This document shows positions 1 through 8,226 of a DNA stretch of 19,640 nt, in pieces. The first letter of the stretch is position 1; each line of letters starts with the position of its first letter. The DNA comes from JABMRP01 sp964444795 (GTDB taxonomy: Bacteria > Planctomycetota > Planctomycetia > Pirellulales > Thermoguttaceae), in assembly GCA_964444795.1 (NCBI GenBank), contig CAYUIQ010000171.1:1-19640 (forward strand). The letters are read 5' to 3'. Under the pieces are notes generated by a model that was not told the DNA's origin, made no database searches, and saw nothing but the letters and a program-made list of their open reading frames with translations. Both the position numbers and the translations under genes were made by a program.

Positions 1-47
1 AACAAAGGGGGAACAGGGTGGGCCGTGATAGTACCCAAACCAATGAA

Positions 48-68
48 CCACCGGCACGGGGCCGGTGG
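48..68. other. GC-rich stem-loop upstream of the lipoprotein gene
   Basis: A perfect 8-bp inverted repeat (48-55 pairs with 61-68) closes a 5-nt loop. No T-run follows on either strand, so it is not a canonical Rho-independent terminator. It lies 36 nt before the lipoprotein start codon and could be the end of an upstream transcript or a 5'UTR structure. The rest of positions 1-104 shows no recognisable gene end. Confidence 0.45.
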
Positions 69-104
69 GGAAAAGGTCGGGGTCGTTACACCTGAAAGGA
101 CGCC

Positions 105-560
105 ATGAAAACGATTCGTCGCCTCTTGGGTTCGGCCATCGCGGGCGGTCTCCTGCTTGGCGCTTGCTGCTTACCGCTGCTGACCGGCTGTGGCCAGGGG
201 AATCCGCTGGGCCGGGAGGCCGTCTCCGGACAGGTAACGCTCGACGGAGAACCGTTGGACCAGGGGAACATCGAGTTTGCCCCTGTCGAATCCGACGGCG
301 TGAGCAGTGGCACGGCGATTTCCGACGGCCGTTACCGGATCGAACAGATCAAGGGCTTGCCGCCGGGTGAGTATCGCGTGCGCATTTTCGCGGCCCAGGA
401 GAACACGGCTCCGCCCACGCCGGAAGAGGCAGCTCTGCCCGCGCTTCATCGCCCGGGCGTGGAACAAGTTGCGCCCCGTTTCAACACGGCCAGCGAACTA
501 GATGCCCAAATCACCGCCGGTGGGCCGAATGAGTTCGACTTCAAGGTGCTCTCGAAGTAG
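105..560 (+). CDS. Small planctomycete-type lipoprotein with carboxypeptidase-regulatory/transthyretin-like domain
   Basis: This 151-aa protein has a lipoprotein signal peptide: positive residues at 2-6, a hydrophobic core, and a lipobox LLTGC that makes Cys29 the lipidation site. The mature part starts with a 'VSGQVTLDGEPL' strand motif and continues with 'GNIEFAP', 'DGRYRI' and 'GLPPGEYRVRI', the repeating pattern of the transthyretin-like/carboxypeptidase regulatory fold found in many small planctomycete lipoproteins, often next to DUF1559 secretion-substrate genes (such a gene would lie outside this window). The fold is a beta-sandwich without catalytic residues, so the role is probably structural or binding at a membrane surface. 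An AAAGGA ribosome-binding site lies at 95-100, 4 nt before the ATG. The next gene starts 43 nt downstream on the same strand, so co-transcription is likely. The family call is fairly secure; the biological role is unknown. Confidence 0.85.
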   Translation: MKTIRRLLGSAIAGGLLLGACCLPLLTGCGQGNPLGREAVSGQVTLDGEPLDQGNIEFAPVESDGVSSGTAISDGRYRIEQIKGLPPGEYRVRIFAAQENTAPPTPEEAALPALHRPGVEQVAPRFNTASELDAQITAGGPNEFDFKVLSK

Positions 561-603
561 CCGCTTCTGATAGAATTCGACAATCGCCCGAGGAACAATA
601 CCG

Positions 604-3555
604 ATGAGAACCGCGTTTCTTTGCGCCATGATGGCCGTATCCGCGATCGCCAAGGCCGCCATGGTCGACCCGGCGATCGACGATCCCAACAAGGAGTGGT
701 GTTACCTGGCCAAATCGACCGTCTGTATCGGGGTTCCCTACATGCCGGAGCCCGTCCAGGTCACCTACGACGGCGCCATCTATACGCGACATGCGGAACT
801 GTGTTTCTTCTATGGACCGTCGCGGCAGCCGATAATGGCCCGGCAGAAGACGTTCCTGGAGGGGTGGATTCCGGTTGTGCAATACGAATGGACCGATAAG
901 AACATCGCCTATTCGATCGAGATGTTCTCCTTCACTCTGGACGGCGAGACCGAGGAGAACACGCTCCAGTTCGTCCGTCTGTCGGCGGAGAATACCGGCG
1001 ATCAGCCGACGACCGCCGTTCTCGCATCCGCTTGCCGGGGTAGTGGGGGCGACTATCGACTGGGCGCTTCGCGACTGAACCCCAATGCGAGGTTTGAACG
1101 AACCGACAATGCGTGGAGTGCCGATGGAAAGCTCCTTTATTGCTTTCCCGCGGGAGCGGAAATCGAGGCGGTTTCCGGTGTGCCCTACAAGAGGCCGTTC
1201 ATGGGTTCTGAATATGATGTATCCCCGCGAGCGGAAACCGGCATCGCCGTGTATCGTCTCTCGCTTGCGCCCGGCGAAAAGAAAACGCTCGATTTTCGCA
1301 TGCCGCGTGTTCCCGTCGCGGCGGGCAGCAACGTCGCGGAGAAGATCGGGCAGGCCGACTACGACGATTATCGCGCCAAGACCATCGGCTATTGGAAGGA
1401 TTTGCTCGGCACTCGGAATGTCCTCTCTTGCCCCGAGTCTCGCATCAACGACGCCTATCGGGCCGTGACGGTGCATTCGCTGCTCGCCACGGTCAGTCGC
1501 AACGGCAGGAAGTTTCAAACAGACGGCCTGCCGTACCCAAACTGCTTCATTCTCACCTACTACGATACGTTGCTCTTGTACGACCAGTTTGGCGTCAATG
1601 AAGTTCTGCGAAACAGTCTCTCGCAAATGACCGGACGCCAGCAAGCCGACGGCCTGATTGTCGACACCTCGGTGACCCACGGGCGGATGATTCTCGCTTC
1701 GCACGGGCAGGTGATGTCGTGTCTGGCGACCCATGTTTTCTATACGCAGGACCGGGCATTTGCCGAAGAGATCTATCCCGTGCTGCGAGAGGCCGTGGCA
1801 TGTATCGAAACGGACCATCGTGCGGACGCAAACGGCTTGATGCGAGAGTCGGAACCATTCGATGCCGAGATGATTCTCGGCCATTACACCAGCCACAACC
1901 TCTGGGCCTTGACGGGGCTGCGCAAAGCGATCCGCGTGGCCAGGTTTCTGGGCAGAGATGCCGACGTTGCCCGTTGGACCGAGCTTCATGCGTCGTTCGA
2001 GAAAAGCGTACTGGCCGCCATCGACGCCAGCGCCGAAGCGGACGGTTACGTGCCCACGGGATTGTACAAATTCGTGACCGGCCCGGCCGCAAGAGGTGGT
2101 CTTCACGAGTACCAATTCAACCAGGACTGGGAAAACTGCTTTCTCGCCTGGCCTTGCGAAGTGCTCAAGCCAAACGATTATCGCGTTGCCGGGACCGTGG
2201 ACCGCCTGCGAAAGATCAAATATCGCGAAGGGATCATGACCTATCGCAACGGGCAACATCTGCACCAGTACGTCACCGTGAATTCAACCATGCAGGACGT
2301 GGTGGCGGGACGCAGCAAAAAGGCATTGATCGACATCTATCATATCCTCCTGCATGCCGGATCCTGTCATGAGGCGTTCGAGAATCTGGTCGAGCCATGG
2401 TCCGCTCGAATGGTCTGGTCGAGTTGCCCGCCGCCGCATTCCTGGGGAGGCGCAAAAATCGCCGGGCTCATCCGCAATATGTTCGTCTTCGAGCATGGCG
2501 GCCGCGGCGGTCTGGATCAGGGCGAACGTGAACTCTACCTCTTCTCCGTGCTCTCTCCCGATTGGGCCGTGCCGGGCGAGACCGTTTCGATCAAGGACGC
2601 AATGACCGAATTCGGTACGCTCAGCGCCAAGTTGACTTTCACGGCCGACGGCGCGGACATCGATATCGCCGGCAACTTTCACACGCAGCCCAAACACTAT
2701 GTTCTGCGGATTCCTTACTTCGTGGAAGATGTCTCATTCGCAACGCTCCAAGGCAAGGGCGTCATCCAAGACGGTTGGCTGCGTCTGACCCCCGATGTCT
2801 CCCACGTCAAACTTCGCTGGACTGTCGATCCCGACGCCGATGCCGACACGTTTGGCGAAATCTTGCTGGCCTATCGCCGTGAGGTCGGCCATTGGCAGGG
2901 CAAGATCGACGAGCACTCTGAACCGCCCGAGGGCTTTATTACCGAAGCGGAACAGAATCGAAAGCCGCAACCCTTGAGTTTTGCACTGGTGCGGGACGCG
3001 TTCAGGACAGAGTATGCGAGGCGAATGGCCGTTGAGCAGAAGAACGGTGTACCCGTAACGAGCGTGGCGGCGCCGAAACTGCTGACGCCCGAAGAACGTG
3101 CAAAACATGGCGAGCCGTTCAAGCCCGATGCCCCGAGCCTCACCACCGGCAAGCCAGCCACTTGCTCCAGTCACCTCGCCGGCTACCCGCCCGAGTTGGC
3201 CAACGACGGTCGCCGGGGCGACACCCGCCGCCACTGGGCCGCCGACGCCGGCGCGCTGGACGATGCAAAAACGTGGTGGCAAGTCGATCTGGAAAAACCT
3301 ACCACGGTGGGGCGTGTCGTAGTCGTCGGCTATTATGGTAGCCTGCGTCATTACGGCTTCACGGTGGAGACGTCGCTCGACGGCAAGACCTGGGACATGG
3401 TCGCCGACCGCCGGGAGAACAAAGAAGTCTCCACGAAAGAAGGCTACACGTGCCGCTTCGAGTCACGCCCGGTCCGGTATATTCGGGTTACGCAGACCCA
3501 CCACTCTCTCAATCCCGGTCGGCATCTGGTCGAAGTGATGGCCTTTGGGCAATGA
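604..3555 (+). CDS. Secreted six-hairpin glycosidase-like protein with C-terminal F5/8 type C (discoidin) domain
   Basis: A 983-aa exported protein. The first about 19 residues look like a signal peptide (Arg2, hydrophobic run, AKA cleavage-type site). Residues about 25-260 appear beta-rich, like the N-terminal sandwich of six-hairpin glycosidases. Residues about 270-640 are helical and aromatic-rich, with 'INDAYRAV', 'YYDTLLLYD' and 'HNLWALTGLRKA' segments typical of (alpha/alpha)6-barrel glycosidases. A second beta-rich part follows. From about residue 849 to the end is a galactose-binding-like F5/8 type C domain ('WWQVDL', 'SLDGKTWDMV', 'VRYIRVTQT'), which would tether the enzyme to a glycan. 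I could not assign a CAZy family or the catalytic acids. An AGGA ribosome-binding site at 591-594 supports this ATG. It follows the lipoprotein gene by 43 nt. Hydrolysis of an extracellular polysaccharide is the likely role; the substrate is unknown. Confidence 0.75.
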   Translation: MRTAFLCAMMAVSAIAKAAMVDPAIDDPNKEWCYLAKSTVCIGVPYMPEPVQVTYDGAIYTRHAELCFFYGPSRQPIMARQKTFLEGWIPVVQYEWTDKNIAYSIEMFSFTLDGETEENTLQFVRLSAENTGDQPTTAVLASACRGSGGDYRLGASRLNPNARFERTDNAWSADGKLLYCFPAGAEIEAVSGVPYKRPFMGSEYDVSPRAETGIAVYRLSLAPGEKKTLDFRMPRVPVAAGSNVAEKIGQADYDDYRAKTIGYWKDLLGTRNVLSCPESRINDAYRAVTVHSLLATVSRNGRKFQTDGLPYPNCFILTYYDTLLLYDQFGVNEVLRNSLSQMTGRQQADGLIVDTSVTHGRMILASHGQVMSCLATHVFYTQDRAFAEEIYPVLREAVACIETDHRADANGLMRESEPFDAEMILGHYTSHNLWALTGLRKAIRVARFLGRDADVARWTELHASFEKSVLAAIDASAEADGYVPTGLYKFVTGPAARGGLHEYQFNQDWENCFLAWPCEVLKPNDYRVAGTVDRLRKIKYREGIMTYRNGQHLHQYVTVNSTMQDVVAGRSKKALIDIYHILLHAGSCHEAFENLVEPWSARMVWSSCPPPHSWGGAKIAGLIRNMFVFEHGGRGGLDQGERELYLFSVLSPDWAVPGETVSIKDAMTEFGTLSAKLTFTADGADIDIAGNFHTQPKHYVLRIPYFVEDVSFATLQGKGVIQDGWLRLTPDVSHVKLRWTVDPDADADTFGEILLAYRREVGHWQGKIDEHSEPPEGFITEAEQNRKPQPLSFALVRDAFRTEYARRMAVEQKNGVPVTSVAAPKLLTPEERAKHGEPFKPDAPSLTTGKPATCSSHLAGYPPELANDGRRGDTRRHWAADAGALDDAKTWWQVDLEKPTTVGRVVVVGYYGSLRHYGFTVETSLDGKTWDMVADRRENKEVSTKEGYTCRFESRPVRYIRVTQTHHSLNPGRHLVEVMAFGQ

Positions 3556-3615
3556 ACTTACTGTCGCGTGTAAGCGCCCTCTGAGAACGCCGCTCGCTCG
3601 TAAGTCCTCTGCTGG

Positions 3616-3644
3616 TTGACACTTGCACTCCGGTGGAGTATTTT
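3616..3644 (+). promoter_or_regulatory. Sigma-70-like promoter for the DUF1080/FGE-PQQ/sulfatase operon
   Basis: A perfect -35 hexamer TTGACA (3616-3621) is followed after exactly 17 nt by TATTTT (3639-3644), a 4/6 match to the -10 consensus. Transcription would start near 3651, giving a leader of about 100 nt before the ATG at 3754. The rest of the 198-nt gap 3556-3753 contains only a weak 5-bp stem (3557-3561 with 3570-3574) just after the upstream stop. Confidence 0.65.
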
Positions 3645-3753
3645 GGCCATAGGGGAAGTTGTTGGTTGGGGCCGTGGTGACGCCATCGCATCGCCGCACG
3701 GACGCCCTGAACCGTATCGTGAACTTCAAACATCGTATAGAGAGGGACACTTC

Positions 3754-4560
3754 ATGAGTCGGACACCGCGCGCAATGTTGATGATGGTCGCCGTATTCTT
3801 CCTGTTCGCCGGAGCGTGTTTCGGGGCCGACAATCCGCCACCGAAGGACAAAACGGAGGAACCGTTCGCTCCGAACCAATCGAAGTTGCCCGTCGCTCCT
3901 CCGGAGGATGCGATCGTCCTCTACGACGGCAAGGACACGAATCTGTTCTTGAACAAAGAAGGCGGCGCGATCGACTGGCCGATCGAAGACGGCTCGCTCG
4001 TGTCGTCTAAAGGCACGCGAGGAGTCAATCACATCGTCTCCAAACTCCACTTCCGCGACGCCGATATTCACGCCGAGTTCATGCTGCCGCCCAAAGGCAG
4101 CGGGAATAGCGGTATCTACATCCACGGCAATTACGAACTCCAGGTGATCAATTCCGTTGGCAAGGAAACCCCCGGAGCGGGCGACGTGGGTGCGATCTAT
4201 GGCTTCGCGAAACCCTTGGTCAATGCGGGCCGCAAACCGGGCGAATGGCAGGTCTACGACATCCGCTACCGCGCGCCGCGACGCGACGACAACGGCGCCA
4301 TCGTCGAGGAAGGGTCGATCACCGCCTGGCTCAACGGGCAAAAGGTGCAAGACAACGCCACCTTCGGCGAACCGCGGTCCGTGTATCATCCCTTCCGATA
4401 CCACACGACGCCCTACTTGAAAACGATCTGGGAACAACAGAAGAAGACCCAAACCGGCCCCGTCTTCCTGCAGGACCACCAAAACCCGACCCGATTCCGC
4501 AACGTCTGGGTCCGCCCGCTGGACGATCGCGCCATGATGTACGAGCCGGATAACTCCTGA
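3754..4560 (+). CDS. DUF1080 / 3-keto-disaccharide hydrolase-like secreted protein
   Basis: A 268-aa protein with a signal peptide (hydrophobic residues 8-21, probable cleavage near Ala25). The body is the DUF1080 domain (PF06439), a concanavalin-A-like jelly roll. Diagnostic segments are 'LYDGKDT' near residue 56, 'GNSGIYIHGNYELQV' near 112-126, and the C-terminal 'GPVFLQDHQNPTRFRNVW' block. Some family members hydrolyse 3-keto-glycosides made by periplasmic sugar dehydrogenases; others may only bind glycans. The frame is open back to a TTG at 3616, but that codon is the -35 box of the promoter. The ATG at 3754 has AGAGGGA at 3741-3747 and starts a proper signal sequence, so it is preferred. 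The downstream gene begins 11 nt after the stop, indicating tight coupling. No 3-keto-forming oxidoreductase is present in the window. Confidence 0.85.
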   Translation: MSRTPRAMLMMVAVFFLFAGACFGADNPPPKDKTEEPFAPNQSKLPVAPPEDAIVLYDGKDTNLFLNKEGGAIDWPIEDGSLVSSKGTRGVNHIVSKLHFRDADIHAEFMLPPKGSGNSGIYIHGNYELQVINSVGKETPGAGDVGAIYGFAKPLVNAGRKPGEWQVYDIRYRAPRRDDNGAIVEEGSITAWLNGQKVQDNATFGEPRSVYHPFRYHTTPYLKTIWEQQKKTQTGPVFLQDHQNPTRFRNVWVRPLDDRAMMYEPDNS

Positions 4561-4571
4561 GCGAGACTGTA

Positions 4572-6773
4572 ATGCCCTGTTCCGGAATGCCCCGTTCCCT
4601 GCGACTATCCTGTCTGCTCGTCGGTCTGTTGCTCACGGGAACCGTAGCCGCTGCCGACGAAACGGAACAGGCTCCCGGACCGAGGGAGGAGAACAGGAGT
4701 TCACGGGAACACATCGAGTTGAAACTCGCTCCCGATGTGACGATGGAGCTGGTCAAGATTCCCTCGGGGAAGTTTCTCATGGGAACCAGCCCGGACCAGC
4801 AGGTCCGTATCCACGACGATCGCGAGCAGCCGCAGCGAGAAGTGACCATCGGCCAAGACTTCTTCATGGGGACCCGCGAGGTAACCCGGGGGCAGTTCGC
4901 GGCGTTTGTCGAGGCGACCGGATTCCTGACCCAGGCCGAGCGCGAAGGCTGGACCTTTGCCTGGGATGGGCATGTCTGGGACAAGGTCGACGGCGCCTCG
5001 TGGAAAAAGGTCGGCTTCGACCAGACCGACGAACATCCGGTCGTTTGCGTTAGCTTCGACGATGCGGTCGCCTTCTGTCGCTGGTTGACCAAGAAGACGG
5101 GCCGCAAGATTCTGCTTCCGACCGAGGCGCAGTGGGAATACGCCGCCCGGGCCGCAACGACGACCGCCTTCCCCTGGGGCGACAAGTGGGAAGACGGCGA
5201 GGGCTGGGCCAATGCGGCCGACGAAACGGCCCGAGAGCGATTCCGTGGATGGCGGACCTTTTCCTGGGCCGACGGCCATGTCTTTACCGCGCCCTCCGGT
5301 ACGTATCGGGCAAATGCGTTCGGGCTTTACGACATGACCGGCAACGTCTGGGAGTGGACCGCCGACTGGTACGATAAGGACTACTACAAGCGGGCCCCGA
5401 ATGTCGATCCCCAGGGTCCGGAAGCCGGCTTTCAACGAGTGGTTCGTGGCGGTTCGTGGCTGAGCAGTCCGCCAAGATGCCGCTCGGCCGGCCGGCTGCC
5501 GTGCAACCTGCGCGGAGACTATTGCGACGCCACCGTCGGAATCCGGATCGTAATCGACACCGATCCCGCGCGAGAGTTGCCGCCCTTTTCGCTTCCCAGC
5601 CGACCGGACTGGCCCGACTGGCGTGGCCCGCGACGCGATGGGATTAGCCATTATGTGCCGACGAGCCTTCCCGAAAAAGCAAAAGTCCTCTGGAGCAGCA
5701 AGACGACCGGCCCGGGCCACTCAGGTGTTGCGGTGGCCGACGGCCGCGTCCTTTTCGCCGACAAGTCGGCCGATGAGGAGAGCGATATCTGGCGATGCCT
5801 CGACGCCGCTACGGGCGAGGAACTTTGGACCCTAACCTACACGGCCGAGGGCGAGATGGACTACACCAACTCGCCCCGCGCTACGCCGGTAGTCCACGAC
5901 GGGAGGGCTTATCTGCTGGGCCCCTTCGGACATCTGCACTGCGTTAAACCGGAGACCGGCGCGGTTCTCTGGAAGAGACACCTCATCGACGACTTCGGCG
6001 GAGAATTGCCGACCTGGGGGATGACGGCGACGCCATTGATCGTTGACGACAAGCTCATCGTCAAACCCGGGGCGGAGGATGCTTCCCTGGTCGCGCTGGA
6101 TCGCAAGACGGGCAAGATCCTCTGGAAGTCGCCGGGTGCCGAGGCCGCCTATGCGTCACCCATCGTCGGCAACTTCCGCGGCCAGCGCGAGGTGATCGCT
6201 TACGACGCCCAGTCGCTCGGTGGCTGGGATCCCGCGACCGGCGAGCGGATCTGGAAGATCGTCCCGGAAAAGCAAGGCGACTATAACGTTCCCACGCCGA
6301 TCGCGCTGGGCGACAAACTGCTTGTGGCCACCGAGAACAATTCGACCCGGCTGTATGGTTTTTCCGGCATGGGCTACAAGGGACCGGTTCGGGCGATCGA
6401 GAAGCCCCATCGCCGTTTCGACGATCTGGCCCCCGACATGATCACGCCGGTGGCGTACGACGGGATGATATTCTGCCCCCACAACGCGTACCTCTACTGT
6501 CTGGATGCGAAGACACTTGCGCTTCTGTGGAAGCAGCGGGACATGGCCTTCTACAGTTACACCTCATTGATCGCCGGCAACGGCCACGTCATGATTCTGA
6601 CCGTCGACGGCGAGCTGCTGTTGGTCCGTGCCGACCGCGAGCAATACAGGTTGGTCGCCCGGCTGCGACTGTTCGACGACCAGAAGACGGCCGTATGGTC
6701 CCACCCGGCCTTGGTCAAGGGCCGACTCTACATCCGCAACGACAACTCGATCCATTGCCTTCTTTTGCCGTAA
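4572..6773 (+). CDS. Exported FGE/SUMF1-like domain fused to a PQQ-type beta-propeller
   Basis: A 733-aa two-domain protein. Residues 8-28 form a signal peptide. Residues about 55-330 are an FGE-sulfatase/SUMF1-EgtB-PvdO domain: 'GKFLMGTS', 'REVTRGQF', 'HPVVCVSFDDAVAFCRW', 'LPTEAQWEYAAR', 'GLYDMTGNVWEWTADW' and 'RGGSW'. Residues about 346-733 form a BamB/PQQ-like propeller opening with 'WPDWRGPRRDG' and carrying repeated 'D-x-x-TG-x-x-LW' blades. In true aerobic FGE a CxxxxC copper-binding pair follows RGGS[FWY]; here the first position is Ser298 and only Cys303 remains, the 'CRSAGR' form of non-FGE members. Sulfatase activation is therefore doubtful despite the sulfatase gene next door; a binding or other redox role is possible. 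The start could be 4572 or 4587 (five codons later, a slightly better signal peptide). Neither has a strong ribosome-binding site, consistent with coupling to the gene ending 11 nt upstream. Confidence 0.85.
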   Translation: MPCSGMPRSLRLSCLLVGLLLTGTVAAADETEQAPGPREENRSSREHIELKLAPDVTMELVKIPSGKFLMGTSPDQQVRIHDDREQPQREVTIGQDFFMGTREVTRGQFAAFVEATGFLTQAEREGWTFAWDGHVWDKVDGASWKKVGFDQTDEHPVVCVSFDDAVAFCRWLTKKTGRKILLPTEAQWEYAARAATTTAFPWGDKWEDGEGWANAADETARERFRGWRTFSWADGHVFTAPSGTYRANAFGLYDMTGNVWEWTADWYDKDYYKRAPNVDPQGPEAGFQRVVRGGSWLSSPPRCRSAGRLPCNLRGDYCDATVGIRIVIDTDPARELPPFSLPSRPDWPDWRGPRRDGISHYVPTSLPEKAKVLWSSKTTGPGHSGVAVADGRVLFADKSADEESDIWRCLDAATGEELWTLTYTAEGEMDYTNSPRATPVVHDGRAYLLGPFGHLHCVKPETGAVLWKRHLIDDFGGELPTWGMTATPLIVDDKLIVKPGAEDASLVALDRKTGKILWKSPGAEAAYASPIVGNFRGQREVIAYDAQSLGGWDPATGERIWKIVPEKQGDYNVPTPIALGDKLLVATENNSTRLYGFSGMGYKGPVRAIEKPHRRFDDLAPDMITPVAYDGMIFCPHNAYLYCLDAKTLALLWKQRDMAFYSYTSLIAGNGHVMILTVDGELLLVRADREQYRLVARLRLFDDQKTAVWSHPALVKGRLYIRNDNSIHCLLLP

Positions 6774-6807
6774 TCTCGCCCAGAACCGAGAAGAAGAGGA
6801 AAGCAAC

Positions 6808-8169
6808 ATGAAACGACCAACGATTGTACTGGCACTATCACTGGCAATGGCATCACTGGCGATGGCGGCCAACGAGCCCCCGTCGGCCAAGCCCAATATC
6901 GTCCTGATCATGGCCGACGACATGGGTTACGAGTGCCTGGGCGCTAACGGTTCGACTTTCTATAAGACACCCAACCTCGATCGTCTCGCGGCCAATGGTA
7001 TGCGATTCGAGCACTGCTACTCACAGCCCATCTGCACACCGTCGCGTGTTCAGATCATGACCGGTCGCTACAATTCCCGAAACTACGTCCGGTTTGGTTA
7101 CCTTCATCCCAAGGAAATCACCTTTGGCAACGTGATGCGGAAGGCCGGTTACGCGACGTGCATCGCCGGCAAGTGGCAACTCAAGGGCGGCTTTGAAGGT
7201 CCCACAAAGTTTGGCTTCGATGAATACTGCCTGTGGCAATTAACACGCCGGCCCACCCGTTACCCAAACCCGGGCCTGGAAATCAACGGCAAGGAAGTCG
7301 ATTACACCGACGGCGAATATGGCCCGGATCTCGTCAGCGATTACCTGATCGACTTCATCAGACGTCACAAAGACGGCCCCTTCTTCGCCTACTACCCAAT
7401 GATTGTACCCCACTGGCCCTTCCAGCCCACCCCGGACTCCGCGGATTGGGACCCCAAAGAGACCAAGGAGTGGCCAAGAGACAAGTGGGACCGCGAACAC
7501 TTCAGCGGCATGGTCTCTTACGCCGACAAAATGGTCGGCAAGATTGATAAGGCGCTTGGCGAACTGGGCATTCGCGAGAATACGCTGCTGATCTTCACCT
7601 GCGACAACGGCACATACACGGGCATTACCTCGCCTTTTAAGGATGGGCAAGTCACCGGTGGCAAAGGCTCGACGCCCAATGCAGGTACGCATGTGCCCAT
7701 GGTCGCCAGTTGGCCCGGCACGATCAAGCCGGGTGTCGTCTCGCAAGAGTTGATCGACTTCAGCGACCTGCTGCCCACGCTGGCGGACCTCGGCGGCGGC
7801 CAAGTCCCCCAGGATCGCGACATCGACGGTCGCAGCTTCCTGCCCTTGCTACGGGGTGAACAGGGCAACCCTCGCGACTGGGTCTTCTGCTGGTACGAGC
7901 GCAACGGCAAACGGCAGAAAAGCGTCAAACGCTACGCCCGCAACCAGCAGTACAAACTCTACCACGACGGTCGCTTCTACAATATCCCGGCCGACGAACT
8001 CGAACAGAACCAGCTTACCCCGGATCAGGTGGATACCACCACGAAATCTGTCCAAGACAAACTCAAGGCTGTGATCGACAGGCTCTACGCCGACGAAGCA
8101 AACTGGGACTACAGGCAAGATAGTACCTCGGGGGCAGGCAAGCCGAACAAGAAAACGAAGGAGAAGTGA
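6808..8169 (+). CDS. Secreted Cys-type sulfatase (arylsulfatase family S1)
   Basis: A 453-aa exported sulfatase that hydrolyses a sulfate ester, probably on a glycan. Residues 1-21 are a signal peptide. Metal ligands Asp37-Asp38 sit in 'MADDMG'; the modification motif is Cys76-Thr-Pro-Ser-Arg80, where Cys76 must become formylglycine. Lys122 ('GKW'), His202 ('PHWP'), Asp266-Asn267 ('CDNGT') and Lys286 complete the alkaline-phosphatase-superfamily site. The tail after residue 430 is Lys-rich and low complexity. The frame is open from 6628, but ATG 6808 has AAGAGGAAAG (6794-6803) and starts the signal peptide, so the upstream extension overlapping the previous gene is rejected. It lies 34 nt after the FGE-like gene, as third gene of this operon, and is convergent with the 1492-aa protein gene. 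Length and motifs fit an intact enzyme; the exact S1 subfamily is not assigned. Confidence 0.92.
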   Translation: MKRPTIVLALSLAMASLAMAANEPPSAKPNIVLIMADDMGYECLGANGSTFYKTPNLDRLAANGMRFEHCYSQPICTPSRVQIMTGRYNSRNYVRFGYLHPKEITFGNVMRKAGYATCIAGKWQLKGGFEGPTKFGFDEYCLWQLTRRPTRYPNPGLEINGKEVDYTDGEYGPDLVSDYLIDFIRRHKDGPFFAYYPMIVPHWPFQPTPDSADWDPKETKEWPRDKWDREHFSGMVSYADKMVGKIDKALGELGIRENTLLIFTCDNGTYTGITSPFKDGQVTGGKGSTPNAGTHVPMVASWPGTIKPGVVSQELIDFSDLLPTLADLGGGQVPQDRDIDGRSFLPLLRGEQGNPRDWVFCWYERNGKRQKSVKRYARNQQYKLYHDGRFYNIPADELEQNQLTPDQVDTTTKSVQDKLKAVIDRLYADEANWDYRQDSTSGAGKPNKKTKEK

Positions 8170-8184
8170 AAAGGTGCGTAACCC

Positions 8185-8205
8185 GATTCGCCGTGCTGGG
8201 CGATC
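8185..8205. terminator. Weak stem-loop between convergent genes
   Basis: The 57-nt convergent gap 8170-8226 contains an imperfect hairpin: 8185-8192 pairs with 8199-8205 (7 bp, one bulged T at 8188) around a 6-nt loop. There is no T-tract directly after it on either strand, so it is at best a weak or Rho-assisted terminator serving both operons. Confidence 0.3.
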
Positions 8206-8226
8206 ACTTCGACCAACAGATATTGC

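Noticed and set aside
541..2265. 574-codon open frame on the minus strand
   Set aside because: It lies wholly antisense to the glycosidase-like gene and its protein shows no domain, signal peptide or plausible composition. Long antisense frames are expected in GC-rich codon-biased DNA.
3463..4482. 339-codon minus-strand frame opposite the DUF1080 gene
   Set aside because: It spans the intergenic region and the promoter, has no recognisable motif and mirrors the real gene.
5441..5460. Exact 10-bp tandem duplication in the FGE-like domain
   Set aside because: It could suggest a slippage frameshift, but the translated RGGSW motif is canonical and the frame continues correctly, so the repeat is a by-product of the conserved motif.
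4701..5720. 339-codon minus-strand frame opposite the FGE-like domain
   Set aside because: The composition is Gly/Arg/Pro-rich without family signatures; the plus strand encodes clear FGE-like and PQQ motifs.
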